Shown here: positions 23,688 through 34,646 of the stretch, piece by piece | Position numbering within the stretch: the stretch's first letter is position 1 | How the letters are laid out: every line of letters begins with the position of its first letter | Assembly: GCF_030272615.1 (NCBI RefSeq) | Contig: NC_081413.1 | Location: forward strand, 608,632,209 to 608,692,208 | Source: Cryptomeria japonica | Taxonomy: Eukaryota > Streptophyta > Pinopsida > Cupressales > Cupressaceae | Direction of reading: 5' to 3' | Length of the DNA: 60,000 nucleotides | Translations under genes and position numbers: made by a program | The notes under the pieces: generated by a model | Told to the model about the DNA's origin: nothing | Databases searched by the model: none | Seen by the model: the letters and a program-made list of their open reading frames with translations, nothing else

Positions 23688-24600
23688 TGTAATGTCCCCT
23701 TTTGGGGTTAAACCTGAATTTTGCCCCAAAAAATAACAATTCCAACAAAACACTTTATTTACAAATAGTATTCGATAAATAAATTACATAATTGCAGTTA
23801 AACTTAGAGAGAATTGTAGTTAATTAACACCAAGCATCATGATGATAAATAATCCCTATTGAAAATAAAGTATCCTAAATTCGTATGGGTCCATTTCCTA
23901 GCTTATTTCCATCAGCCAACCATATTAGGAATGCAATGGGAAAGCATGGTAGGGTGCTGGGAGACTGTCCTCCACAACCAAGCCCAAGGGCATGGAATGA
24001 GACTCCAAGTCATTCAGCCCCTTGGCCCACAAGCAAACCAACTTGAGGTGGGGTACTTGATGAGGGAACTGGTACTGCTGCATCTCCCTACCAAACGTTT
24101 CACATTGATTCCAGATATGATTGCTTGGTGGCAATCAGGTAAATAATTACTTATCTTATAAATTGTAGCTTCCTAACAGATTCATATATCAATAAATAAT
24201 AAATACAATCATGCTGCATACCAATCACTTTATAAATATTATAGACTGCTGTGTTTCCTCTATATAATAATCAGAATCAGACTTCCTTATTTGATGTCCT
24301 TCTCCATGAATAAACCCATCCTTTTATAATCCCCATGAAGGCATCAAGAGTCACCAATTCGTAGCCATTCTTCACAAAGGATACAACTCCAAGTGAAGTG
24401 TCCCTTCCTTGATGTTAATCGCTACCTTTTACCAATCACTGCCTTCTTTAATATTGTTTGGAAGATACACATCCTTTTTTTGGAGAAATCATTACCCATG
24501 ATAAGCGCTTAGTTGCATTTCCTTCCCTGGGTTAATTAATTACCAATTGCCGCAATTTGAAGTCTATAGGGGGGGGCATGACGTTTCTTGTTACGTCACA
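23688..24600 (+). repeat. LTR-like segment starting TGTAATGTCCCC
   Basis: Shares its first 12 bases with 13794 and 36968. It continues into a small dyad (CCCCTTTTGGGG, 23696-23707). The right border is guessed near ...acgtcaca at 24600; no TSD could be assigned. The frame at 23859-24146 has no known motif. Confidence 0.35.
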
Positions 24601-25618
24601 GATTATATTATGCACAGAAGATCAAGAAACAACTGCTACAATATTTTATGGCAACAGCAGTGTTTCTGTTGTCTCCGAGGTGTGACACCTGGTTGATTGC
24701 CTCAGTGGAATCAACTCTATCTGAAACAAAAATGCTTCCTGCATTTAATGTATTTCTGCAATGATGGTTCAAATTTAACCCAATAACCCAATAGCATACC
24801 AGGCTACCTCAAATAAGTCATTATTTTTTTAAGAAGTTCTGGTTATCATTGAAGCTCAAGAGGCTTTGTAAGCAGAATTCGGTGTCTAACAATTTGTTTG
24901 AATCTGGATGGCAATGTTATCTCATGGTGTGGAGTATGAGGTAGCATCAAATGCTAGGGGTGTATAAGTATTTCATGCTATTTTTCTTTTACTCTTATAA
25001 ATTCTTTGGTTCATGATGCCATATTTACAATAAAACGGAACTAAAGATCAAGCTTCAAGTAAATCTTTCTGTATCTCCTCTTTATTTTTTAACTTTCATA
25101 AGACCAGAAATTTATCATCAAACATTGACCAAAGCCCATGCATTTTCTGTCACGACCCTACCATAAGAGGGGCAGATGCAGCATAAGGGAAAATCATCTT
25201 GAATCCAAGACTTCACGGTTTCCCAATCAGAAGTCTACACTAGCGATCAACCACAATCTATCACATATCAAATGAATGAAGGAATAGCAAGTCTGATGGA
25301 GATCAAGGCAAGAATTAATTCCAAGGGATGCGATTGGTGAAGGGTCAAAGGCATGAAGACAAGCAACAGCCATTGCAAGAGACATGCCTCTTCAAGCTGT
25401 GAGAAGGTATAAATGGCAAGATCGGTCTTCAAGAAGGGGGGCATCATCGAATACAAGCAATTACAACAATCAATCAAGAAGACACACCCAGGTCTGACAT
25501 GTGAGAGCAGCAGACATCTAACCATTTCAGATCTGTTGTAACAAGCATCTAATGATCTTAATAATTGCTCTTGTGGTATATATTCAGCCAATGCATTATT
25601 GTCAACATTTATCTCTTA
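24601..25618. other. Intron 1, nothing recognised
   Basis: No gene or structured repeat seen. The minus-strand frame 25591-25268 lacks known motifs. Confidence 0.4.
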
Positions 25619-25619
25619 T

Positions 25620-25664
25620 GTGTGTGTGTGTGTGCATGCACACGCTCACGTGTGTGTGTGTGTA
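25620..25664. repeat. (TG)n microsatellite with central dyad
   Basis: Two TG runs flank gcatgcacacgctcacg. The array is self-complementary around the centre (TGTG..CACA). Confidence 0.9.
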
Positions 25665-26648
25665 TGATTGGATATAAAATGCATATGACTATTAATAAAT
25701 CTGTTTGTAAATCCTCATCATGTAGGGAAGTGTTAATGTGTCTTTTGTACACGACCAAACACATAATAAAATACTTAGAGGTATCTTATCCTCTCTTGAA
25801 TAAAGCTTCCCCGAATGCTGAAGATCTCACAGAAGGATCAATCGGAGTAGCTCCAAGGTTCTGATTGTAGGTTCTCTACGTGTGTATAAGCTCTTGCGGT
25901 ATGATGTGATTTTCCTGGAATCACAAGGGGACTTACTTTCGACGACCTGAGCGTCTGATTTGCTTTGGATATCACTAGAACGTGGGTCTTTAGTGATCCT
26001 TGATTTTTTTTAAAAAGGAAAAGGATAAGGGTTGGAGAAGGATCTAATTCTAACACTAAGAATGTAGGAGCAATGAATGACCTTTGATGAAACTCTAACT
26101 AAGTCTTGCTTTGACATGCTAGGATCATCTCCACAAGGTTAGTGCGATCTTCTAAGGAAAGCTTTATGATGTTCAGATCACCGCTATAAGCATAGACACC
26201 GTCAGGTTGATGCATATCAATGAAGAAGCGATAATTGAAGTTAAGCTTAAGTTGAATGATTCTAGTTGACTACGCAAGGCAAGTCTGCAATCAACAAACA
26301 GCTAGTAGTATAGATATACGAATTTCACTGTTGATCATACAAATTTCTTCCATTCACCTAATAACATGAAATCAAATTTGAGAAGTATAGAGACCATGCA
26401 AATTGTTGAATCGACCCATAGAATTCACCATTTCTTCAATGAAGTTTACAAGTCTTTTGCAACAATATCGTGGCAACAATCTTTGCCTTCTCTTTCTACT
26501 CTACTCTAACTATTTCCTACTCTCTGACTATTCACTATTTGCTAACTATTAACCTTTACAAATGAGGAGCCAAAGTTTTATATAGAGAGCCCTTTACAAA
26601 TTGACGGCTCTGATTGACTTAGAATCAATGGCTAGGATTACAAGATAG

Positions 26649-26666
26649 AAACCCTAATTAGGGTTT
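26649..26666. repeat. Perfect 18-bp palindrome made of two teloboxes
   Basis: AAACCCTAATTAGGGTTT reads the same on both strands. Each half is the plant telo-box motif AAACCCTAA. It may be an incidental property of this LTR-like sequence or a factor-binding site. Confidence 0.7.
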
Positions 26667-27297
26667 GTTACAACAAACTTTCTTAGCCAATTAGAAAATT
26701 ACATTCCCGGAGCAAGGACCAATAGGAAGCGGGGGTAGGTACACCGAAGTTTGTGCCGCCTCCGATGAGTCAGGTACATTGAATCTGGACATGTTGAGGT
26801 GGACCAATCCAACTAGAGGAAAAGTGACTGGGATGCCACCTTGTCTGACGTTTGTGTCTTGGTTGATCTCTTTTCTATCTCAATTTGATGAATGATGTAC
26901 TTCCTTTGCTTGATGAGGCTTCCTTATTGTCAAGTCTTCCTTCTCCAGTAGCATATCTTGTCCCGAAGTGTTGGCAAAGCCTTTCTTTGTCATCATGTGG
27001 TTCCTTAGTGTGGTGAAGTAAAAGTTTTGGTAACTTCTTGAACACATGTAGTCTTTCAATGCTTCAAAACACCTTGAGTCCACCTTTATGCTTTTGGAGT
27101 GTCCTTGATGATGATGGACTGGAATAGGTCGTCCTTGTCCTGGCTTGGTCTCCTCCCATCTGCAAAACAAACCAAAAGATGATTAAGCACATATGACATA
27201 TTCATTTCAACATAGCATTTTCCACCTTAAATCATTAATGAGAAGACACCAAAATGGAATTTTGCTCAATATCCTCTCCAGGGACAGGCCCTATAAA

Positions 27298-28410
27298 AAT
27301 TTCGCTCTGGACGTTTTGGAAGGGTCAGGAGCGAATTTTGACAAAGTTGCTCAATCAGACCTCATTTTCAACATTACTCCACCAAGATCAAGTCATTCAC
27401 CTCCAACATTGCCAAGGAATAGGTTTTGCTCAAGGACCTAGGCAAAATATTAGACCACTTAGGAATTTCACCATGGACCCTTTGGAAGGGTTGGGAGCGA
27501 AATTTGCATTCTTGGCTCAAATTCTTCTTACTTTGTGACCATACTTGCTCAGATACATGTCTAAGGATGCCCTTAATCTCAACCAACACCAAGTTTGATG
27601 CAAAATTGGAGCAAAATGGAGTTTTTAAGAATTTCGCTCTGGACCCTTTGGAAGGGTCAGGAGCGAAATTTGCATTTTAGGACAAATTCTATCAAATCCC
27701 TACTCCAAAATGCCTTCCAAGGCAAGCATACACTATCCCTCTCTTCACCAAAGCCTAGGAATCCACAACTTGACCTTCATCATGAGCAAATTAGGTGAAA
27801 TTGAGAATTTTGCTCTGGACCCTTTGGAAGGGTCAGGAGCGAAATTCTTGACTTGCTTGTTTTCCTTCACCAAGGTCTATCCTTTTCACTCCCTATACTT
27901 GGACTTTCATCTTTGAATCCCTCTCCCATACATGCCACACTTGCTTGATCCTCAAAATGGCTAGAAAGGAGAATTTCGCTAAAAATCATGGCCAGGGACA
28001 GGACCTATTTAGGATTTCGCCCTTGACCCTTTGGAAGGGTCAGGAGCGAAATCCTTGTCCTAGCTCAAAATCTTCATCTTTGGTGGCCAAAATCCATCCA
28101 AGGGCAATCCTAGGGGCATCTCCCAACTTCTCTCACCTTGGTCTAGGCTTGGCTTGGCACAAATGTTGGAAGATAGAATAGGTTTTAGGATTTTCGCTCT
28201 GGACCCTTTGGAAGGGTCAGGAGTGAAATCCTTGTCCTTGAGTTCATTCCTTCATTCTTCCACTTCAACTCACCTCAAAGGTCAAGGAAACGTTGCTCCA
28301 TTCTTCCCTAAGCCATAAAAACCAAAAGTTTGACTTGATTTGCAAGGGAAATAGGTGATCTTAGGAATTTCACTCTGGACCCTTTGGAAGGGTCAGGAGC
28401 GAAATCCTAG
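27298..28410. repeat. Array of seven 41-bp hairpin units, 165-210 bp apart
   Basis: Units lie near 27298, 27463, 27630, 27806, 28011, 28187 and 28362. The clearest unit (27630-27670) has arms AATTTCGCTC / GAGCGAAATT and GACCCTT / AAGGGTC around a TGG loop, with one 2-nt internal mismatch. The other units keep the inner stem. The spacers between units are unrelated in sequence. Short frames reading through the units are repeat artefacts. Confidence 0.95.
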
Positions 28411-28432
28411 TTGTTGCCCAATTCCTTCAAAT

Positions 28433-29300
28433 TTATTGATCACTAGCCCTCTGTAGGTTATCCTTGAGAGATCTCAAGATATCCAAACTCTCCTGAAGCC
28501 AGTATTTGGCCCTCAGTGCACGACTATCTCCCAATGCTAGATCAACAAATGACGAAGGTTCATAACCATACAGTGCTTTGAAGGGTGGCATGCCTATCGA
28601 CATCTGATAGGTGGTGTTGTAATAGTGTTCACCCAAATGTAACCAGCAAACCCAAGCCTTTTGTTGTGCTGATACATAGTTCCTGAGATAACCCTCCAGC
28701 CATTTGTTCACAATCTCGGTCTATCCGTCTGTCTACGGATGGTAGCTCGTGCTGGGTGACAACTCGGTTCCTGCCAACCGAAATAACTCTCTCCAAAAGG
28801 TACTCAGAAAATGGCTATCTCTGTCACTTACCATGTTCCGCGGTAGACCATGTAAGCATAATACCTCACGGAAGAACAACTTGGCCACTTGAGCTGCTTG
28901 GTATCCTGTGGGAATGGCAAAAAAATGGGCATACTTGGTCAAGCGGTCTACCACGATGAAGATGCAATCCTTACCTTGCACTTTGGGGAGCCCAGTAATG
29001 AAATCCATCGAGATGCTATCCCATTTTTGTTCGGGGATTGGCAATGGTTGAAACAATACAGCGGGTAAGGTGTGCTCAGATTTGTTCTCCTGACAGGTGA
29101 GGCATTCCCGCACGTACTACAGAATGTCGTTCTAATTCCCTTCCAAAAAAACCTTTCCCGGATCTGTCTGTGGGTTTTCAAGTATACCGGGTGTCCGACC
29201 AAGAGAGAGTCGTGCATTTCCTTCAGAATCTTCTCCTTCATCTTGGACTCGGGTACCAGATAAATTTTGTCCTTGTAGTAAATGATGTCGTCAACCACCT
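28433..29300 (-). pseudogene. gypsy integrase relic
   Basis: Zinc-binding HHCC region: EMHDSLLVGHPVYLKTHRQI then CLTCQENK, 29220-29080. Catalytic core: WDSISMDFITGLPK (first Asp), VVDRLTKYAHF, HGLPRNMVSDRDSHFLS (second Asp), then SYHP-stop-TDG-stop-TE (catalytic Glu), 29010-28715. The two TAG stops at 28735-28733 and 28723-28721 occupy the Gln positions of the near-invariant HPQTDGQTE motif. The frame then runs to NLQRASDQ and ends at the junction near 28433. A frameshift separates the zinc region from the core near 29110. Confidence 0.9.
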
Positions 29301-29313
29301 TGTATCGGTCATC

Positions 29314-30910
29314 CTACACTTGACCATCCATCAGATCGCAAGCAAAAGTATTCTTGGAGTATTCAACCAACAGATGTTCCTTCCAATCCATTGAAATCTG
29401 GGATAGAGAACATATGGCAGGCCTTCTTGTCAAGGCATCGGCTACCACATTATTCTTGCCCTTCACATACTCAATGTCGAAATCAAATGCCTGGATTTTG
29501 CTCACCCACTTCTATTGTCGTTCGTTCAGATCCCTCTGCTCCAAGAAATATAGCAGGTTGTTGTGGTCTGTCCGTATGACAAACTTTGCCCCGACGAGGT
29601 ACTGCCAAAACTTCGTCAGTGCATGCATGATGGCGAGCATTTCCTTGTCGTAGATGGAGTACAGTCGCTCAGCTCCCGAGAGCTTCCGACTCTCGAACGC
29701 GATGGGGTGATGGTCTTGCATCAACACTGCTCCAATGCCTTCACCCGAGGCATCGCACTCCAAGATGAAAGGGCGAGTGAAGTCCGGTAGTGCCAGAACC
29801 AGACACATACTCATAACCTCTTTTAATTTGTCGAAGGTGTGTTGCGCCTGCGCATCCCAATGGAAGGATCCTTTCTTTGTACAAACCTTCTATAATAACT
29901 GCACAATCCAAAAAATCCACGCAGCTCGGAAAGAGTCTTGGGTGGAGGCCAGTCCAGAATTGCTTGAATCTTCTCATGGTGAACTTGTACCCCCGGGCAC
30001 TGATGACGTGACCCAAGTACAGGACCTCGGTCATTCCAAACTCACATTTGGACCTCTTGGCATATAATGATTGCAATTCCATAATCCCCAATACTTCATC
30101 CAAATGTCTCAGATGTTCTTCCTAGGTCTTGTTGTAGATGAGTATGTCATCGAAGAATACCAGTGGGAACTTACGCAATTGCTTGTTGAAGATGTGGTTC
30201 ATGCAGGACTAAAAAGTGGCCAGAGCATTGGTTAACCCAAACGGCATGACCAAGAATTCATAGTGTCCATAATGGCAACGGAAGGTTGTCTTTTCCACAT
30301 CTTGCTCCCTCATACGGATCTGATGGTAGCCGGAGCGGAGACCAATTTTGGAAAAATAGACTGCACCATGTAGTTCGTCCAACAGCTCATCAATCCTGGG
30401 AATGGGGTATCTATTCTTGATAGTCTTCTTGTTCAGTGCACGGTAGTCAACACACATTCTGAGAGTTTTGTCCTTCTTCTTCACCAGTACCACCAAGGAC
30501 GCAAAGGGGCTAGAGCTGGGCCGAATCCATCCTTTATCGAGGAGTTCTTGGATTGTTTTCTCTATCTCTTCTTTGAACCTCTCCGGGTGGCGATAGGGTG
30601 TGGTGATAACGGGTTTTGTTCCTTCTTCCAACTCGATGGTGTGCTCAAACCCTCGATGTGGGGGTATACCAGGTGGAATATCAGCGAATACCAAACTATG
30701 CTTATCCATAACCGCCTGAAGTTCCTCATCCTGGTAGTAAGTCGGTTGCCCTTTCACAGGTTTTGTCGAGATCAAGCAATGTGCTGCCCATACTACTTCA
30801 TCATGTTTGAAGATGGCTTCCATATGTTTGGCGGAAATCTCCCTCGGGCCGCCATTTGACATTCCTCTGAGAACCACCTTCCTGCCATCCACCTCAAATG
30901 AGAAATCCAT
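29314..30910 (-). pseudogene. gypsy reverse transcriptase and RNase H relic
   Basis: RT: GHEH-like upstream region, then [69 protein letters not shown], 30910-30209. The catalytic box VFFDDILIY at about 30155 is in the next segment after a TAG at 30211. The usual L-D-L-R-S-G has Gly replacing Asp (KIGLRSG). RNase H: FILECDASGEGIGAVLMQ, RKLSGAERLYSIYDKEMLAI, RTDHNNL, 29780-29550, then SKIQAFDFDIEYVKGKNNVVADALTRRP at 29500-29420. Stops at 30209, about 30138, 29512 and 29314 and a frameshift near 29900. Confidence 0.92.
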
Positions 30911-30922
30911 CTTTTTGAAGCT

Positions 30923-31470
30923 CTACATGTACTGGTCGAGGGTCTCCATCCATTGAATGCCCAATATGACATCCGTGTCATCCAGATCTATTACAAAGAA
31001 ATCATCTGTCACCGTGTAATTTCCCATGGTGATGCTCAGTTGCGGGACCAAGTGAGTGCATGATAGGAGATTGCCTCCTGCCACCTTGACATCAAACCCT
31101 TCATGCTCCTTTGTACACAAACCCCTTCGGGTGACGAGTGATGAGTTTATGAAGTTGAGCGAGGCCCCACTATCGAGCATAACAAGGACTCGTTGCCCTT
31201 GAAGCGTACCACATACCCTAAACACACTACACCTTGGGGTACCTGACAATGTGGCAATGACGCCTCCCCTCCGTACCAATGTGGAAATTCTCTCCGCCAA
31301 GCTTGTTTCTTCGGCAGATTCTTCCCCCGGTGGTTCACTTTCCTCATGCTCCTCTTCTCCATCGAACATCACCTCAATATAATGAATCTTCCCTTTGCCC
31401 AAACATCGGTGTCCTGGCTCCCATGTCTCCCTGCAAGTGAAACAAAGCTTCTTCCTTTTGAGTTCCTGTT
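30923..31470 (-). pseudogene. gypsy zinc knuckle and aspartic protease
   Basis: A variant knuckle, CFTCRETWEPGHRC, typical of gypsy Gag C-termini, lies near 31450-31405. It is followed by an acidic linker (GEEEHEESEPPGEESAEE) and the retropepsin-like domain GTLQGQRVLVMLDSGASLNFI (active-site D-S-G at about 31165). The frame is open from 31402 to 30923 and ends in TAG where the polyprotein would continue into RT. The protease would process Gag-Pol in the particle. Confidence 0.9.
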
Positions 31471-32329
31471 TTGTGGCCTCATCCAGCGATAACTGCTTCT
31501 GGAAGGGTTTATTATCCTTCTCCTTCGAAACAAAGGGTGGTTTGGGATGTGCTGGAAGAGGAAGATGTTACCATGTTACGGGCCTTCTTGATTGCTTTCG
31601 TGAGCGTGCTGGTGTTGAACCCTTTCACCCAACCCTTTAGGGGTTCCATCAATTCGCCATGAACAAGACTACCAATCTCCGCTTTGAGATGTTTGTTACC
31701 AACACGGATAGCCTCTGGAACTCTGTGATGTAACTGTCCACAGGTCCCGACTGTTTTAGTTGCGCCAGCTCCTTGAAATTGAGTTCTGGATCCTTCCCAT
31801 CAAATCGGTCTATGAGCCTCTCCGTGAAGTCGGCATAGGAAGTTATCTAGTCATGGCCGAGAGTGACCATTCCATGATGCCACCATTCGTGAGCGACTCC
31901 TTCCAGGTGATGTGCTGCAAACTTGATAGCTTCATCTTCAAACATCGGATTGAGTTGGAAGTAGGTATCTTCTTTTTGTACCCAAGTTCGTGTCGAGGTT
32001 GCCCTGGTCCCATCAAAGGATGATAGATTGATCTTACCAACCTTCCGCTTGATGTCATCGTTATAGTGACCGTAATAGCCCCGACTTCTGCTGCCAGAGT
32101 ATTTCATCTGGAGCTCAACATAATCCTTGAAGGATATGTCCCCCTCGAGATTTGCATGCCTCCAATCTTGGTTCAACTGTGCTTGCATCTCCTCAAAAGT
32201 GGGTTCTTGCTCCCCGCGCAACGCTTCTGATTTCTGGGGAAAACTCGGCATCAACGACCGTGAATGTGAGCGTTGGGAGTTTGATCTTCCAATGACCGAA
32301 TTATCGCCCTGCCCATTTTTGTTCTCCAT
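31471..32329 (-). pseudogene. gypsy gag relic
   Basis: The ATG at 32329 opens MENKNGQGDNSVIGRSN. The capsid-like region (WVQKEDTYFQLNPM..EAIKFAAHHLEGVAHEWWHHG, 32000-31870) is typical of plant gypsy Gag. The frame stops at about 31847. Downstream gag codons (ELAQLKQSG, YITEFQRLS) are found in other frames down to the zinc knuckle. About 227 bases separate the PBS and ATG. Confidence 0.85.
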
Positions 32330-32555
32330 TTGTTTTTCCCAAGGCCAATTGTTGTAATGTTTCCTCCATGAATTGTTGTCGTTGTTCCCCTCTGGTTATG
32401 GTGTCATTGAGATGAGCTTAGCTTTTGATTAGCTCCCTTAGTAGTGCCATGACTTCTCTTGCAGGATCCCGTGGTTCCCCCATTCGATCGGCAGAATGGT
32501 ACCTCCTTCTAGTGTACACCTGAATCCGCTACCCGACAAGCTAGCAAGATCACCA

Positions 32556-32567
32556 GCTCTGATACCA
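32556..32567 (-). other. gypsy primer-binding site
   Basis: Minus strand TGGTATCAGAGC, one base inside the 5' LTR end (32569). Complementary to initiator-Met tRNA. Confidence 0.93.
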
Positions 32568-32568
32568 C

Positions 32569-33400
32569 TGTGATGTTCCCTGACCGTGCGGTAGTGTAAC
32601 TGGCAAGGGCGTATGGTGTGAAGACAACCGTAAAAGGGAGTGGTCGTACGGTGAAGGGGCCGTACGGTGGTGTGAAGAGGGAGTGGTCGTACGGTGAAGA
32701 GGTTGTACGGTGGTGTGGAGAGGGAGTGTCCATACAGTGAAGAGGTTGTACGATGGTGTGGAGAGGGAGTGGTTGTACGGTGAAGATGTTGTACGATGGT
32801 GTAACCGTACTATGGACTTCAACGTGTGGTAGGAGTGAGGGGAGGGGGTTGTTGTGCGGTGAAGGAGATTGTAGCCGTACAGTGGTTCAGTGGACTACCT
32901 TTGGTTTCAAGGGTTGATCTTCTGCCAGCATATCACTTATTGAACTCTGAATGATAGGAATCCTTGGACAAATTAACATGCATGTATACCAGAATACCAG
33001 ATATGAAACTAGAAGTAAAATTTGATTCAACAATGATGAGGTTCCAGATTTGCTAGATGCGAAACAAGTACACAAAGCAGAATAGGGTGAGGGATGAATC
33101 CCACCAAAACTGCGGATACCAAGTAGGGAGGGTCTTCCACCTCTGAAATGGCTGACAACCGAAATCCAACTGGAATTCGCACAAACAAAGAAAAATACTG
33201 AATTTGCATGCCTACAACAATGACCATCTCGGCCATAAATATGGGCTCCGAGAAATTTCCCGAAGGGTAACAAACGGGTTGGCATGACCAAAATAAAACT
33301 TGACTAATTAAATAAAGGGCCCAAAAGATTTATCATTAAATTTGGGGCCATATAATAAAGTGTTTTAATTTTATTATTTAATTATATCGGGGACATCACA
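32569..33400 (-). repeat. gypsy 5' LTR (832 bp)
   Basis: Starts TGTGATGTCCCC at 33400 and ends GGAACATCACA at 32569 on the minus strand. The TG..CA ends form an 8-bp inverted repeat and the PBS follows after one base. The 3' part holds a 43-bp tandem array. Confidence 0.9.
32636..32807. repeat. 43-bp tandem repeat, 4 copies, inside the gypsy LTR
   Basis: Units begin at 32636, 32679, 32722 and 32765 with GGGAGTG and contain two GTACGGTG words. The first unit has CGTACGG...CCGTACG as an inverted pair. Sequence change between units is mostly transition. Confidence 0.95.
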
Positions 33401-34646
33401 AAATGTGCATGAGCCAGAATAGTACTAAGAAGGGTGACCTCCCTGAGGTCCTGATGATTCACTCAAGTGAGTATCACTTGGATGCAATGAGAGCCACACT
33501 GAACCATTCAAGCTCAGGGGAGATAGGTCCTTGTGAACCACTACTCATGAAAGACTGGTCAGAATGATCGATTCTGATTCCCAGAAATAATAATACATTA
33601 AAATTAGATAGTCAAATGTCATATATCATAGATAAATTTAATGGCAATGTAATTGGAACTTGGCAGCTATCGATATTAAATGCATTTGAAAGCTTTTGAA
33701 CCTGCTAAATTTCTCCTGGCGAGCTGTTGTGGATAACCTAAACACTCATAGAAACAGTTGCCTAAAAAAATAGCCACATAATTATATGCTAAGCAGTTGT
33801 CTAACACATAAACACATAACCTTATACTAAGTTTCGGTTAAATAAAGAAGTTAAACATCATTTCTGTCACAGTTTTGTTGATGTTACTATTTGATCTGAT
33901 CCACTCCATATTCTGAAGAATGGAAGATCAGATGCATTTCATATTTGAAAAAATAAAAGGATAAGGTGAAAGAAAAACTTGACAAAAACAAAAAACACCA
34001 AGAAAGCGTGGAACAGCAAGGCCAAAGTTGAATTTACCGGAGGCCCTTCATATCTAAGAAGAGTGGAAGGCTAAGATGAAAAAGAAACTTGATAAAAACA
34101 ACACCACCAGGAATGCAAGGTACAGCAAGGTCAAAGTTAAATTAATCATCTATGCCAAAAGAACTTGTAACAGCAAAGGTCAAAGTCGAATTAATTGGTC
34201 TATAAATTTTACTACGTCCCAAAAGTACCTGAAGGATGTATGGTTTTTCTCTTCAGATTTGAAACTATCTAAATCGTATAATTTTTCAGAGCTTGAAATC
34301 TTATCACAATGACCGTATTAAATTTAAGCTGTTTTTCATTCATCGATAGAACAAGTGTTTAGCAAATTTGTCTCAACGAAAAACGCATCTAAACCCTAAA
34401 TATTGATATGCATTCATCCATAGAGCAATGTTTAAGCAATTTTGTCTTCACAGAAAATAAATTTAATCCCTAAATATCGATATATAAATATATTCATCAA
34501 TGGACAAAGTTCTAAGCAAATTTGTCAACAGAAAATGAGCATGAACCGTAAATATTGATATATTCAAAATTAAGCAATCTGAACTATTTTTTCTTTTTCT
34601 TTTTAAAGGATTTAATGGAAGAAGAGAGCAGAACAATTTTATATAC
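33401..34646. other. 5' part of intron 1; nothing recognised
   Basis: AT-rich. An internal near-duplication (about 33960-34060 and 34062-34135; aaagaaacttgataaaaaca, ggtcaaagtt) is visible. No coding evidence. Confidence 0.5.

Larger units (their letters stand above)
25731..28432 (+). mobile_element. LTR-type element carrying hairpin array; right end lost at the gypsy junction
   Basis: Its first 80 bases (TGTTAATGTGTC..., ACCAAACA, AGGTATCTTATCCTCTC) align loosely with the start of the 3.9-kb insertion at 50451 (TGTTGGTGTC..., ACCAAACA, AGGTATTCTATCCTCTC), so both belong to one LTR family. No coding motif is present. The 41-bp hairpin repeats occupy 27298-28410. Where the 50451 copy continues for another 1.2 kb, this one abuts gypsy integrase sequence at about 28433. 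Confidence 0.5.
28433..33400 (-). mobile_element. Ty3/gypsy retrotransposon, 5' LTR present, 3' end truncated
   Basis: Minus-strand order: LTR (33400-32569), PBS, gag, zinc knuckle, aspartic protease, RT, RNase H, integrase. Integrase following RNase H defines Ty3/gypsy. The LTR ends are TGTGATGT...ACATCACA, perfect 8-bp inverted termini. Sequence after integrase (chromodomain or C-terminal region, PPT, 3' LTR) is missing; integrase breaks off at about 28433 against the hairpin-array element. No second LTR was found. The element lies in intron 1 in the same orientation as the host gene. Confidence 0.92.

Noticed and set aside
27193-28181. Overlapping plus-strand frames repeating LWKG or LEGSGAKF
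   Set aside because: They arise from reading through the 41-bp hairpin repeats in several frames. No start context, domain or codon conservation between units.
27298-28410. CRISPR-like array (short palindromic repeats with unique spacers)
   Set aside because: Spacing of about 125-170 bases between units is far too long, repeats are degenerate, no cas genes, and the context is a plant nuclear LTR element.
34463-34646. Continuation of the exon 1 frame past IPW
   Set aside because: The family continues YHANRM, which is found at 22202. After gtatat the residues (IKLFCSLLPLNPLKRKRKNSS) are intron translation.
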